64,000 nucleotides of DNA, taken from the NCBI RefSeq assembly GCF_019710585.1, contig NZ_JAIFZQ010000008.1, positions 434,001-498,000 of the forward strand, given 5' to 3'. Numbering within the stretch: position 1 is the stretch's first letter; each line of letters starts with the position of its first letter. The notes beneath the pieces were generated by a model, which worked only from the letters and a program-made list of their open reading frames with translations, ran no database searches and was not told the DNA's origin. Of this stretch, positions 53,749-62,434 are shown one piece after another. The stretch comes from Arthrobacter sp. MAHUQ-56 (GTDB lineage: Bacteria > Actinomycetota > Actinomycetes > Actinomycetales > Micrococcaceae). Position numbers and translations under genes: made by a program.

Positions 53749-54966
53749 TTGCCTGACGAGCAGGTGCCCCACCAGCCTTCTCCCGGGGTTCAGCCGGCCG
53801 CACCTGCCAGCGGAACGGCGGCCCCCGTATCACGCGGCAGCGGCCGGCGCCGGCCCGGCAGGCTGGCGCCCGTCGTCGGCACCGCACGCAAAATGGTGCA
53901 GGACGCCCTGGCCGCGGCCGGATATCCGCGGCACGTGGTGGTGGCCTGCAGCGGCGGACCCGATTCCTTGGCGCTTGCCGCCGTCGCAGCGTACTTCGCC
54001 CGCCGCGGCCATGTGGATGGCCACCCGCTGACGGCAGGCGCGGTAGTGGTGGACCACCAGCTGCAGGACGGCTCCGCCGAGGTCGCCGCCCGCACCGCCC
54101 AGGCCCTGAGGGAACTCGGCTTCGCACCGGTGGACATCCGGAAAGTCACGGTTGGCGGTGCCGGGATGGGCCCGGAAGCCGCCGCGCGCGAAGCCCGGCA
54201 CGAAGCGCTGGAAGCCGCCGCGGCGGAACAGGGCGCCGGTGCGGTCCTGCTGGGGCACACCCTGGACGACCAGGCGGAGCAGGTACTCCTGGGCCTGGCC
54301 CGCGGTTCCGGAACCCGCTCGCTTGCCGGCATGCGGCCGGCCCGCGTCAGCCCGGGCAATGCCCTCCTGCTGCGGCCTTTCCTGGGCCTGCGCCGCGCGG
54401 ACACCGAGGAGATCTGTGCGGTCGAGGAGCTGGAGCCCTGGCACGACCCCACCAACGAGGACCCCGCCTACGCGCGGTCGCGTACCCGGGTGGAAGTCCT
54501 CCCGCACCTTGAGGAAAAGCTGGGTCCCGGCGTCGCCGAATCGCTGGCCCGGACCGCCGCCATCCTGCAGCTGGACGCCGACTACCTGGAGGATGTGGCG
54601 GAAAGCACCTACGCATCCCTCGTGGAGCGGGACGACAAGGAACTGAGCCTTCCAGAGGAGGCTTTGCGCGCGCTGGCCCCGGCCATCAGGTTCCGGGTCA
54701 TCGCGAAGGCGGCGGCCGACGCCGGCGGGCAGCAGCCCAGTTACCGGCGCCTTTTAGCGGCGGAAGCGCTGCTGCGGCGGCAGGGATCGGCAGGGCCGGT
54801 GGAGCTTCCCGGGGGCGTCAGCGTGTACCGCTTGTCGCTGGCCCAGCTGGAAGGATCGACGCCTGGCCCGCAGCCGGGAACGCCCGAGCGCCCTGGCTCC
54901 GTTCCCCGCGAACGGGCGCGCTGTGGGAAGCTAGTATTCCGGCCGCAAAAGCCGCCCGCAAAATAG
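53749..54966 (+). CDS. tilS: tRNA(Ile)-lysidine synthetase
   Basis: The 405-residue enzyme attaches lysine to C34 of tRNA-Ile(CAU) so that it reads AUA. It has the PP-loop CSGGPDSLALAAV (~68-80), VDHQLQ, GHTLDDQAEQVLLGLARGSG and the RSRTRVEVLPHL region, all typical of TilS. About 45 residues of Pro/Arg-rich sequence precede the domain. The start is a TTG at 53749 directly abutting the previous stop, so translation is coupled. Gene order dacB-protease-tilS-hpt is conserved in actinobacteria. Confidence 0.92.
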   Translation: MPDEQVPHQPSPGVQPAAPASGTAAPVSRGSGRRRPGRLAPVVGTARKMVQDALAAAGYPRHVVVACSGGPDSLALAAVAAYFARRGHVDGHPLTAGAVVVDHQLQDGSAEVAARTAQALRELGFAPVDIRKVTVGGAGMGPEAAAREARHEALEAAAAEQGAGAVLLGHTLDDQAEQVLLGLARGSGTRSLAGMRPARVSPGNALLLRPFLGLRRADTEEICAVEELEPWHDPTNEDPAYARSRTRVEVLPHLEEKLGPGVAESLARTAAILQLDADYLEDVAESTYASLVERDDKELSLPEEALRALAPAIRFRVIAKAAADAGGQQPSYRRLLAAEALLRRQGSAGPVELPGGVSVYRLSLAQLEGSTPGPQPGTPERPGSVPRERARCGKLVFRPQKPPAK

Positions 54967-54997
54967 TCGCACCCCCGCATCTAAACAGGAGCCATTG

Positions 54998-55549
54998 GTG
55001 GATTCAAACGACGTCCAGGCAGACCTCAAGCACGTTCTCTACACCAAGGAACAGATCCAGCAGCGCATCGCCGAGCTCGCTGCGGAGATCGACAAGGACT
55101 ACGAAGGCCGCGAGATCCTCATTGTGGGCGTCCTCAAGGGTGCCGTGATGGTCATGGCGGACCTTGCGCGCGCGCTGCACAGCCACATCTCCATGGACTG
55201 GATGGCCGTGTCCTCCTACGGCTCCGGCACCCAGTCGTCCGGGGTGGTGCGCATCCTGAAGGACCTGGACACCGACCTGATGGGCAAGGACGTGCTGATC
55301 GTCGAGGACATCATCGACTCCGGCCTCACCCTGTCCTGGCTGAAGACCAACCTCGAATCCCGCGGCACCGCATCGGTGGAGATCTGCACCGCCTTCCGCA
55401 AGCCGACGGCGGCCAAGGTGGAGATCGACGTCAAGTACGTCGGCTACGACATCCCCAACGAGTTCGTGGTGGGCTACGGCCTGGACTACGCCGAGAAGTA
55501 CCGCAACCTGGACTTCGTGGGCACCCTCGCCCCGCACGTCTACGAGTAG
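54998..55549 (+). CDS. hpt: Hypoxanthine phosphoribosyltransferase
   Basis: The 183-residue enzyme salvages hypoxanthine and guanine to IMP and GMP with PRPP. The PRPP loop is VLIVEDIIDSGLTLSWL, the pyrophosphate loop GVLKGAVMVMADL, and the purine-binding end has the Lys in RKPTAAK and VVGYGLDYAEKYRNL. GTG 54998 has AGGAG 6 bases upstream; the TTG before it is too close. It follows tilS by 31 bases, as in most actinobacteria. Confidence 0.95.
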   Translation: MDSNDVQADLKHVLYTKEQIQQRIAELAAEIDKDYEGREILIVGVLKGAVMVMADLARALHSHISMDWMAVSSYGSGTQSSGVVRILKDLDTDLMGKDVLIVEDIIDSGLTLSWLKTNLESRGTASVEICTAFRKPTAAKVEIDVKYVGYDIPNEFVVGYGLDYAEKYRNLDFVGTLAPHVYE

Positions 55550-55565
55550 GCTGCGCCGCAACATC

Positions 55566-56633
55566 TTGCCGCCCAAGGATCTGCCCAGGAGCATCGGCAT
55601 CAAGGACGTGGCGCGGGCCGCCGGGGTGTCCGCCACCACGGTCTCCCATGTCCTCAATGACGTGTCCTATGCCAGGGTCAGCCCGGAGACACGGGACAAA
55701 GTGAAGGCAGCCGCCGTCGAGCTGGGCTACGGCCCCAACCGCCTGGCCCAGGCCCTGCGCAGCCGCAGGTCCGGCGTCCTTGGCCTGGTCAGCGAGGAGG
55801 TGGCCACCACGCCGCATGCCGGCCGCATGATCCTCGGCGCAGACCAGGCCGCCCGCGCGCGCGGCTACACGCTGATGCTGATCAATACCGCAGGCTCAGC
55901 CGACCCGGACCTGCGGGAAGCGGACGTCGAGTCCCTGCTGGAACGCCAGGTGGACGGGATCCTCTACGCCACCATGTACCACCGCCGGCTGCAGCCCCCG
56001 GCCAACCTGGGCAAGGTCCCGGCGGTCCTGGTGGACGCGGTGACCGCGGACGGCGGATTCCCGGCCGTGGTGCCGGACGAATATGGCGGGGCGGCCGCCG
56101 CGGTGGAAGCCCTGCTTGCCGCCGGCCACACCCGGATCGGGTTCCTGAACAACACCGAGGACGTTCCCTCCACGCACCTGCGCCTGCAAGGTTTCCGGGA
56201 GACGCTGACCCGCGCCGGACTGGATGGCGACTCCGCGCCGGTCCTGACGGCGTCGTCCGATGCAGACGGGGGATACGCTGCTGCCGGCCGGATCCTCGAC
56301 GGCGACAACCCGCCGTCGGGCCTCTTCTGTTACAACGACCGCATGGCCATGGGGGCGTACCGCGCGGCGGCCGAGCGCGGCCTGGCCATCCCCGCGGACC
56401 TGTCCATTGTGGGCTTCGATGACCAGGAACTGATCGCCGCCAACCTGCACCCGGGGCTGACCACCGTGGCCCTGCCGCACTATGCCATGGGCGCCTGGGC
56501 GGCGGACAGGCTCATCGACGTGATTGAAGCCGGCACCACCGGCCCGGTACCGGAGCCGGTCCTCCTGGAGTGTCCGCTGGTCAGCCGGGGGTCCGTCGCT
56601 GCGCCGGGGGACGTGGCGCCGGCGAGGCCGTGA
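55566..56633 (+). CDS. LacI family transcriptional regulator
   Basis: A 355-residue LacI-type regulator with the helix-turn-helix IKDVARAAGVSATTVSHVLN (~12-31) and hinge NRLAQALRSRRSGVLGLV. The periplasmic-binding-like ligand domain ends in SIVGFDDQELIAANLHPGLTTV. These proteins repress sugar operons. No sugar gene is adjacent: it lies between hpt and ftsH, which are neighbours in most relatives, so it is either an insertion or a global regulator. Start is TTG 55566 without a clear ribosome site. Confidence 0.87.
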   Translation: MPPKDLPRSIGIKDVARAAGVSATTVSHVLNDVSYARVSPETRDKVKAAAVELGYGPNRLAQALRSRRSGVLGLVSEEVATTPHAGRMILGADQAARARGYTLMLINTAGSADPDLREADVESLLERQVDGILYATMYHRRLQPPANLGKVPAVLVDAVTADGGFPAVVPDEYGGAAAAVEALLAAGHTRIGFLNNTEDVPSTHLRLQGFRETLTRAGLDGDSAPVLTASSDADGGYAAAGRILDGDNPPSGLFCYNDRMAMGAYRAAAERGLAIPADLSIVGFDDQELIAANLHPGLTTVALPHYAMGAWAADRLIDVIEAGTTGPVPEPVLLECPLVSRGSVAAPGDVAPARP

Positions 56634-56792
56634 CGCCGCCTTAAAGCGCTACGCCCAAAGGGAACTTTTGCTTTTCACTATGCGTGATGTACTCCGGACG
56701 GTGTATAGCTAGAAGCTGACGCAGCACCATCACGCGCGCAGACTACTCGCCGTGCAGCACTACCGGAAGGGACGGGGCCAGCCCCCGAACAG

Positions 56793-58853
56793 ATGAAAGC
56801 TAAGAACTTCTTCAAAGGCCCGGGCATCTGGATCGTCGTCGTGGTCGGTCTGCTCCTGGTGGCTTTTGCAACGCTCGCCCCCGGCGGCGCGTCACGGATC
56901 GATACGGACAAGGGCCTGGAACTGCTCTCCGGCAACAAGGTGGAGCAGGCAAAGATCTTCGACGGCGAGAACCGCGTTGACCTCACGCTGAAGGACAACC
57001 TGAACCTGGACGGGCAGGACAAAGGCAAGAGCGTCCAGTTCTTCTTCGTGGATGCCCGCGCGCAGGACGTGGTGAAGGCTGTCACCGACGCCAAGCCGGC
57101 CCAGGGCTTCACCGACCAGCCGATCGAGAGCAACTGGTTCTCCGGCCTGCTGTCCCTGTTGATCCCGGTCATCCTGCTGGGCGCCCTCTTCTGGTTCCTG
57201 ATGACCCGCATGCAGGGCGGCGGCTCCAAGATCATGCAGTTCGGCAAGTCCAAGGCCAAGATGGTCAGCAAGGACATGCCGCAGGTGACCTTCGCCGACG
57301 TTGCAGGTGCCGACGAGGCAGTGGAGGAACTGCAGGAAATCAAGGAATTCCTGCAGGAACCGGCCAAGTTCCAGGCGGTCGGCGCCAAGATCCCCAAGGG
57401 TGTGCTCCTGTATGGCCCTCCGGGCACCGGCAAGACCCTGCTGGCCCGTGCAGTTGCCGGTGAAGCCGGTGTCCCCTTCTTCTCCATCTCGGGCTCGGAC
57501 TTCGTGGAAATGTTCGTCGGCGTCGGCGCCTCGCGCGTCCGCGACCTCTTCGAACAGGCCAAGGCGAACTCCCCGGCCATCATCTTCGTGGATGAAATCG
57601 ACGCCGTAGGCCGCCACCGCGGCGCCGGCATCGGCGGCGGCAACGACGAACGCGAGCAGACCCTGAACCAGCTGCTGGTGGAAATGGACGGCTTCGACGT
57701 CAAGACCAACGTCATCCTCATCGCCGCCACCAACCGGCCCGACGTCCTGGACCCGGCGCTGCTGCGTCCCGGCCGTTTCGACCGCCAGGTCTCCGTGGAG
57801 GCACCGGACCTGATCGGCCGCGACCAGATCCTGCAGGTGCACGCCAAGGGGAAGCCGATGGCGCCCGGCGTGGACCTCAAGGCCGTTGCGAAGAAAACCC
57901 CCGGCTATACCGGTGCCGATCTCGCCAACGTCCTCAACGAGGCGGCGCTGCTGACCGCGCGCTCCAATGCCAACCTGATCGACGACCGTGCCCTGGACGA
58001 GGCGATCGACCGCGTCATGGCCGGCCCGCAGAAGCGCAGCCGGGTCATGAAGGAACACGAGCGCAAGATCACCGCCTACCACGAGGGCGGCCACGCGCTT
58101 GTTGCCGCGGCGCTGCGGAACTCCGCGCCGGTCACCAAGATCACCATCCTTCCCCGCGGCCGCGCCCTTGGCTACACCATGGTGGTTCCGGAGAACGACA
58201 AGTACTCCATCACCCGCAACGAGCTCCTGGACCAGATGGCCTACGCCATGGGCGGGCGCGTCGCCGAGGAGATCGTGTTCCACGATCCGTCCACCGGCGC
58301 CTCCAACGACATCGAAAAGGCCACCGGCACCGCGCGCAAGATGGTCACCGAGTACGGCATGAGCGAACGCGTTGGTGCTGTCCGCCTCGGCCAGGGCGGT
58401 GGCGAACCCTTCCTGGGCCGCGATGCCGGGCACGAGCGCAACTACTCCGACCAGATCGCCTACGTGGTGGACGAGGAAGTGCGCCGCCTGATCGACCAGG
58501 CCCACGACGAGGCGTACGCCATCCTCACGGAGAACCGGGACATCCTGGACCTTCTCGCCCTGGAACTGCTGGAGCGGGAGACCCTTAACCAGGCAGAAAT
58601 CGCCGACATCTTCCGGGACGTCCGGAAGCGCGACTTCCGCGAAGTGTGGCTGTCCAAGGAGACCCGCCCGGTCCTTGCGGGCCCCGTGGAGACCCGCCAG
58701 GAGCGGGCTGAACGGGAAGCCCAGGAAGAGGCCAAGAGGGCCAGGATGGACGAACCGCTGGACGCCCAGCCCCCGCACGCGCAGGGCGTTTCCGAGGATG
58801 CCCCGTTCCGGGGAGGAACCCCCGACTCGGGTCCTGACACCCTTCGCGGCTAA
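56793..58853 (+). CDS. ftsH: ATP-dependent zinc metalloprotease FtsH
   Basis: The 686-residue membrane protease degrades misfolded membrane and regulatory proteins. Two transmembrane helices (~8-26 and ~115-135) flank an extracytoplasmic region. Walker A is GPPGTGKT (~208), Walker B IIFVDEID, the second region of homology [21 protein letters not shown] (key R-F-R), and the zinc site HEGGH (~430). The C-terminal ~50 residues are charged. It has its own upstream region of 159 bases, holding TATAGC as a possible -10, and leads the folate cluster. Confidence 0.96.
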   Translation: MKAKNFFKGPGIWIVVVVGLLLVAFATLAPGGASRIDTDKGLELLSGNKVEQAKIFDGENRVDLTLKDNLNLDGQDKGKSVQFFFVDARAQDVVKAVTDAKPAQGFTDQPIESNWFSGLLSLLIPVILLGALFWFLMTRMQGGGSKIMQFGKSKAKMVSKDMPQVTFADVAGADEAVEELQEIKEFLQEPAKFQAVGAKIPKGVLLYGPPGTGKTLLARAVAGEAGVPFFSISGSDFVEMFVGVGASRVRDLFEQAKANSPAIIFVDEIDAVGRHRGAGIGGGNDEREQTLNQLLVEMDGFDVKTNVILIAATNRPDVLDPALLRPGRFDRQVSVEAPDLIGRDQILQVHAKGKPMAPGVDLKAVAKKTPGYTGADLANVLNEAALLTARSNANLIDDRALDEAIDRVMAGPQKRSRVMKEHERKITAYHEGGHALVAAALRNSAPVTKITILPRGRALGYTMVVPENDKYSITRNELLDQMAYAMGGRVAEEIVFHDPSTGASNDIEKATGTARKMVTEYGMSERVGAVRLGQGGGEPFLGRDAGHERNYSDQIAYVVDEEVRRLIDQAHDEAYAILTENRDILDLLALELLERETLNQAEIADIFRDVRKRDFREVWLSKETRPVLAGPVETRQERAEREAQEEAKRARMDEPLDAQPPHAQGVSEDAPFRGGTPDSGPDTLRG

Positions 58854-58862
58854 GCTTTCCCT

Positions 58863-59507
58863 GTGAATTCCTTCGACGACGACGACGTTTCCCCCTCCGC
58901 CACTTCCGTGGCGGAGGGCGTTTCCTCCCATTCAAAGCACGACAAAGTGGACCGGCCAAGGATCGAAGCGGCTGTCCGCGAGATCCTGCTGGCCATTGGC
59001 GAGGACCCGGACCGCGGCGGCCTGATAGACACCCCCAAGCGCGTGGCCAAGGCCTACGCCGAGGTGTTTGCCGGGCTGCACCACGACCCCGCGGACGTCC
59101 TGTCCACCACCTTCGACCTGGACCACGAAGAACTGGTCCTGGTCAAGGACATCCCGTTCTACTCCACCTGCGAGCACCACCTGGTGCCGTTCCACGGGGT
59201 GGCCCATGTGGGTTACATTCCGTCACATGACGGCCGGGTCACAGGGCTCAGCAAGCTGGCCCGGCTGGTGGACATCTACGCCCGGCGCCCGCAGGTGCAG
59301 GAGCGCCTGACCACTGAGATTGTCGAAGCGATGGTCCGCCACCTCAAACCCCGTGGTGCCATCGTCGTTGTTGAATGCGAACACATGTGCATGTCGATGC
59401 GCGGTATCCGCAAGCCCGGAGCGAAGACCGTCACCAGCGCGGTCCGCGGGCAGCTTCATGACCCGGCCACCCGTGCCGAAGCCATGAGCCTCATCCTCGG
59501 AAGGTAA
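58863..59507 (+). CDS. folE: GTP cyclohydrolase I
   Basis: The 214-residue enzyme converts GTP to dihydroneopterin triphosphate, the first step of folate synthesis. It has the zinc residues in [12 protein letters not shown] and [10 protein letters not shown], the phosphate-binding region [10 protein letters not shown] and the QERLTTEI block. About 25 acidic residues precede the conserved core. GTG 58863 starts 9 bases after the ftsH stop; no good ribosome site is present. It opens the folE-folP-folB-folK run. Confidence 0.95.
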   Translation: MNSFDDDDVSPSATSVAEGVSSHSKHDKVDRPRIEAAVREILLAIGEDPDRGGLIDTPKRVAKAYAEVFAGLHHDPADVLSTTFDLDHEELVLVKDIPFYSTCEHHLVPFHGVAHVGYIPSHDGRVTGLSKLARLVDIYARRPQVQERLTTEIVEAMVRHLKPRGAIVVVECEHMCMSMRGIRKPGAKTVTSAVRGQLHDPATRAEAMSLILGR

Positions 59508-59516
59508 CCACACACC

Positions 59517-60467
59517 ATGGACTCACTCGCCGCAGCCCCCGGAACGGGGCCCGCAACCTCGCCGCTGCCCATCCTGCGCAAACCGCGCCCGGCAGCGCGT
59601 TTCGAAGACCTCCCCACCGACCGCACCCTGGTCATGGGGATCTTGAACGTCACCCCCGATTCCTTCAGCGACGGCGGCAAGCACGCCACGGCGGACACCG
59701 CCATCGCGGCGGGCCTGCGGATGTTCTACGCGGGCGCCGACATCATCGACGTCGGCGGTGAATCCACCCGCCCGGGAGCAGATGACGTCAGCCCCGACGA
59801 GGAGCAGCGGCGCGTGCTGCCCGTCATCGAGGCGCTGGTGAAGGCCGGCGCGCTGGTCAGCATCGATACCACCCATGCCTCCACCGCAGCCGCTGCCCTG
59901 AAGGCCGGCGCGGCCATCATCAACGACGTCTCCGGGCTGACCATCGAGCCGGAAATGGTGGAGCTGGTGGCAGCGTCCAAGGCTCCCTATGTCCTCACGC
60001 ACCGCCGCGGGGACGCCAGGACCATGAACTCGCTCGCCGAATACACGGACGTGGCAGGGGAAGTGGTCGCGGAGCTGGCAGGAGTGCGGGACAAGCTGTA
60101 CGCCGCCGGCGTCGCCAGGGAGCAGATCATCATCGATCCGGGCCTGGGCTTCGCCAAGAACGATGCGCAGAACTGGGAACTGCTGCAGAACCTGGACCAG
60201 CTGGACAGCCTGGGCCACAAGGTCCTGGTGGCTGCCTCCCGCAAGCGTTTCCTCGGCACCCTCCTGACGGTGGCCGGCAAGTCTGCCGCTCCCGACGAGC
60301 GGGACGGCGCCACGGCCGCGATCACGGCGATCAGCGCCTTCCGCGGAGCCTGGGCCGTGCGGGTGCACGACGTCGGATCCAGCCTCGACGCCGTCAAGGT
60401 CGCCGCCCGCATGGCAGCAGCGCCCAAGGCTGCCGCACCCAGTTCCGCAATACCCAGAACCACCTAG
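59517..60467 (+). CDS. folP: Dihydropteroate synthase
   Basis: The 316-residue enzyme joins p-aminobenzoate to the pterin diphosphate; it is the sulfonamide target. Motifs in order: MGILNVTPDSFSDGG, DVGGESTRPGA, SIDTTHAS, INDVSGL, IDPGLGFAKN, ASRKRFLG and the final RVHDV. About 30 residues of N-terminal extension and an Ala-rich C-terminus flank the TIM barrel. ATG 59517 is 9 bases after folE; GGAAGG lies within the end of folE. Confidence 0.95.
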   Translation: MDSLAAAPGTGPATSPLPILRKPRPAARFEDLPTDRTLVMGILNVTPDSFSDGGKHATADTAIAAGLRMFYAGADIIDVGGESTRPGADDVSPDEEQRRVLPVIEALVKAGALVSIDTTHASTAAAALKAGAAIINDVSGLTIEPEMVELVAASKAPYVLTHRRGDARTMNSLAEYTDVAGEVVAELAGVRDKLYAAGVAREQIIIDPGLGFAKNDAQNWELLQNLDQLDSLGHKVLVAASRKRFLGTLLTVAGKSAAPDERDGATAAITAISAFRGAWAVRVHDVGSSLDAVKVAARMAAAPKAAAPSSAIPRTT

Positions 60468-60482
60468 GGCCGGGGGACCCCG

Positions 60483-60854
60483 ATGGACAGGATTACGCTG
60501 ACCGGTGTGACAGCCGTCGGCCATCACGGCGTGTTTGACTTCGAACGCCGGGAGGGCCAGCCCTTTGTGGTGGACGCGGTGCTCTACCTCGACTTCACCA
60601 AGGCGGCGGAGTCTGACGACGTCATGGACACCGCGCACTACGGCGAGGTGGCGCAGCGTATTACTGACTGGATTTCCGGGGAACCCCTGAACCTCATCGA
60701 GGCACTGGCTGTGCGTATCGCCGACAGCCTTCTCAGCGAATTCCCGCTCCTGGCCGTGGACGTCACGGTGCACAAGCCGCAGGCCCCTATTGAGGTTCCG
60801 TTCGGCGACGTCGCAGTGACCGTCCATCGCGACGCGCCAAGGGTGGGCGCATGA
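60483..60854 (+). CDS. folB: Dihydroneopterin aldolase
   Basis: The 123-residue enzyme cleaves dihydroneopterin to the 6-hydroxymethyl pterin. It has the typical opening DRITLTGVTAVGHHGVFDFERREGQ (key GHHGV, Glu of FERREGQ), the catalytic region HYGEVAQRI and the Lys in VTVHKPQAPI. ATG 60483 follows GGGGGACCCCG. Its stop overlaps folK as ATGA, so the pair is cotranslated. Confidence 0.95.
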   Translation: MDRITLTGVTAVGHHGVFDFERREGQPFVVDAVLYLDFTKAAESDDVMDTAHYGEVAQRITDWISGEPLNLIEALAVRIADSLLSEFPLLAVDVTVHKPQAPIEVPFGDVAVTVHRDAPRVGA

Positions 60855-61396
60855 ACGGCATCTACACCAAGGCCGTGCTGGCGCTGGGCAGCAACCTCGG
60901 GGAACGCAATGAGACCCTGACCGAGGCCGTGGCGGACCTTGTGGATCCTCCTGAAGTCCGCCTCCTTGCCGTTTCGCCGGTTGTCCAGACGAAGGCCGTG
61001 GGCGGCCCCGCGGGGCAGCCGGACTTCCTGAACATGGTCATCACAGTGGAAACCTGCCTGTCCCCGCAGGGGCTGCTGGAACACTGCCAGGCGGTGGAAA
61101 ACAAGCACCACCGCGTCAGGGAGGTGCACTGGGGGCCGCGGACGCTCGACGTCGACATCATCACCTACGGCGATGTCCGCAGCGACGACCCCGACCTGAC
61201 CCTCCCGCACCCGCGCGCGGCCTCCCGTGCCTTCGTCCTCTACCCCTGGTCCCTCATCGAACCGGCTGCCACGCTCGACGGCGAACGCATCAGCGCGCTG
61301 GCCGCCCGGGCCGACGATTTCGGGGACCTCGCTCCGTTTGATGGTTTTGGCGACTTCGACGGCATGCCCACGGCGGGAGCGGTGGAGGAACGATGA
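60851..61396 (+). CDS. folK: 2-amino-4-hydroxy-6-hydroxymethyldihydropteridine diphosphokinase
   Basis: The 181-residue HPPK pyrophosphorylates the pterin before FolP. It has LALGSNLGERNETL, GGPAGQPDFLNMVITVET, the catalytic VHWGPRTLDVDIITYGD (key RTLDVDI) and LPHPRAASRAFVLYPW. It overlaps folB by 4 bases at its start and the DUF3180 gene by 4 bases at its end (ATGA in both cases). Confidence 0.95.
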   Translation: MNGIYTKAVLALGSNLGERNETLTEAVADLVDPPEVRLLAVSPVVQTKAVGGPAGQPDFLNMVITVETCLSPQGLLEHCQAVENKHHRVREVHWGPRTLDVDIITYGDVRSDDPDLTLPHPRAASRAFVLYPWSLIEPAATLDGERISALAARADDFGDLAPFDGFGDFDGMPTAGAVEER

Positions 61397-61941
61397 AGCC
61401 GGTCAATCCGCTGCGCCTGATGCTGATCGGCGTCATCCTTGCGGTGGCGGGCTGGTCGGCAACCGTGGTCACCAGCCGGTACGGCATGTCCACTCCGGTC
61501 CTGCCTCCCACTGCGCTGGCCACCATGGCCGTGATCGTCATCATTACCCTGGTCCTCGGGATCCGGGTCCTGCGGTGGCGAAACAGCCACAAGCCGGAGA
61601 GCAAGGCGAAGAAGACGCAGCTGGACCCGCTTCTGGCCGCCCGGACGCTCGTCCTGGCGCAGGCCTGCGCCTACGCGGGGACGGTGCTGCTGGGCTGGCA
61701 CGTGGGGATCTTCCTGGACCAGCTGAGGATCTGGAGCCTGCGCAGCGACCAGGGCATCACCTGGCTGGCCCTGGTCATGGGCGGCGGCGGCCTGGTGATG
61801 ATCGTGGTGGGCCTCGTGGTGGAGCGGTTCTGCCGGATCCCCCCGGAGGACGGAGACACCACCGGCGTGGAGGGCAAGAAGGGCCGCGCCGCCCGTGGAG
61901 AGGCCGCCGGGGAAGGCGAGTATGCGTACCGAGGCGATTGA
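61393..61941 (+). CDS. DUF3180 membrane protein
   Basis: The 182-residue integral membrane protein has four hydrophobic segments (starting LRLMLIGVILAVAGWSATVV) separated by a basic loop, matching the DUF3180 family often found just after folK in actinobacteria. It overlaps folK by 4 bases and the following PH-domain gene by 20 bases. Function is unknown; operon position is conserved, but a direct role in folate synthesis is not implied. Confidence 0.85.
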   Translation: MKPVNPLRLMLIGVILAVAGWSATVVTSRYGMSTPVLPPTALATMAVIVIITLVLGIRVLRWRNSHKPESKAKKTQLDPLLAARTLVLAQACAYAGTVLLGWHVGIFLDQLRIWSLRSDQGITWLALVMGGGGLVMIVVGLVVERFCRIPPEDGDTTGVEGKKGRAARGEAAGEGEYAYRGD

Positions 61942-62434
61942 CCCGCCCGGTATCGACTGGCAGCGGGTTTCACCCAAATATGTGACGGTGCGGCTGGTGG
62001 AGTGGGCCCTCGCCAACCTCGCCATGGTCCTGGTCCTGTCCCTTCCGCTGGGTTTCGTACTTCTGGGCTGGTGGTCCTGGCCGCCGCTGGGACTGGCCAT
62101 CGCCGTGCCTGCCGTGATGCTGGTCGTGGCGCTGTGGCGGCTGGCGTTGATTCCGCGGCAGGTCCGCGCCATCGGCTACGCGGAGCGCGACGACGACCTC
62201 CTGATCAGGAGCGGCATCTTCTTCCAGCGCGCCATGGCCGTGCCGTACGGCCGGATGCAGTACGTCGACATCGCCGTGGGGCCCGTGGAACGCGGCCTGG
62301 GCCTCTGCACGCTGAAGCTGCACACCGCTTCGCCCGGCACCAACGCGCGCATCCCCGGCCTGCCGGCAGCAGAGGGGGCACGGCTCCGTGAGCAGCTGGC
62401 CGCGCGCGGCGAAGCCAGGCTGGCAGGGCTGTGA
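61922..62434 (+). CDS. PH (bPH2/YdbS-like) domain membrane protein
   Basis: The 170-residue protein has two N-terminal helices (~28-70) and a bacterial PH-like domain (~80-150) with DDLLIRSGIFFQRAMAVPYGRMQYVDI. This is the YdbS-type arrangement, usually paired with a YdbT-type protein encoded next. ATG 61922 has GGGGAAGGCGAGT and lies inside the end of the DUF3180 gene. Its stop overlaps the next GTG by four bases. Confidence 0.85.
   Translation: MRTEAIDPPGIDWQRVSPKYVTVRLVEWALANLAMVLVLSLPLGFVLLGWWSWPPLGLAIAVPAVMLVVALWRLALIPRQVRAIGYAERDDDLLIRSGIFFQRAMAVPYGRMQYVDIAVGPVERGLGLCTLKLHTASPGTNARIPGLPAAEGARLREQLAARGEARLAGL

Noticed and set aside
56682..56735. Inverted repeat GCGTGATG / CATCACGC upstream of ftsH as an attenuator
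   Set aside because: The arms are only 8 bases with a 38-base loop and no T-tract or leader peptide; too weak to call.
56892..58931. 679-codon open frame on the minus strand
   Set aside because: Antisense shadow of ftsH; no motif, and ftsH is unmistakable.
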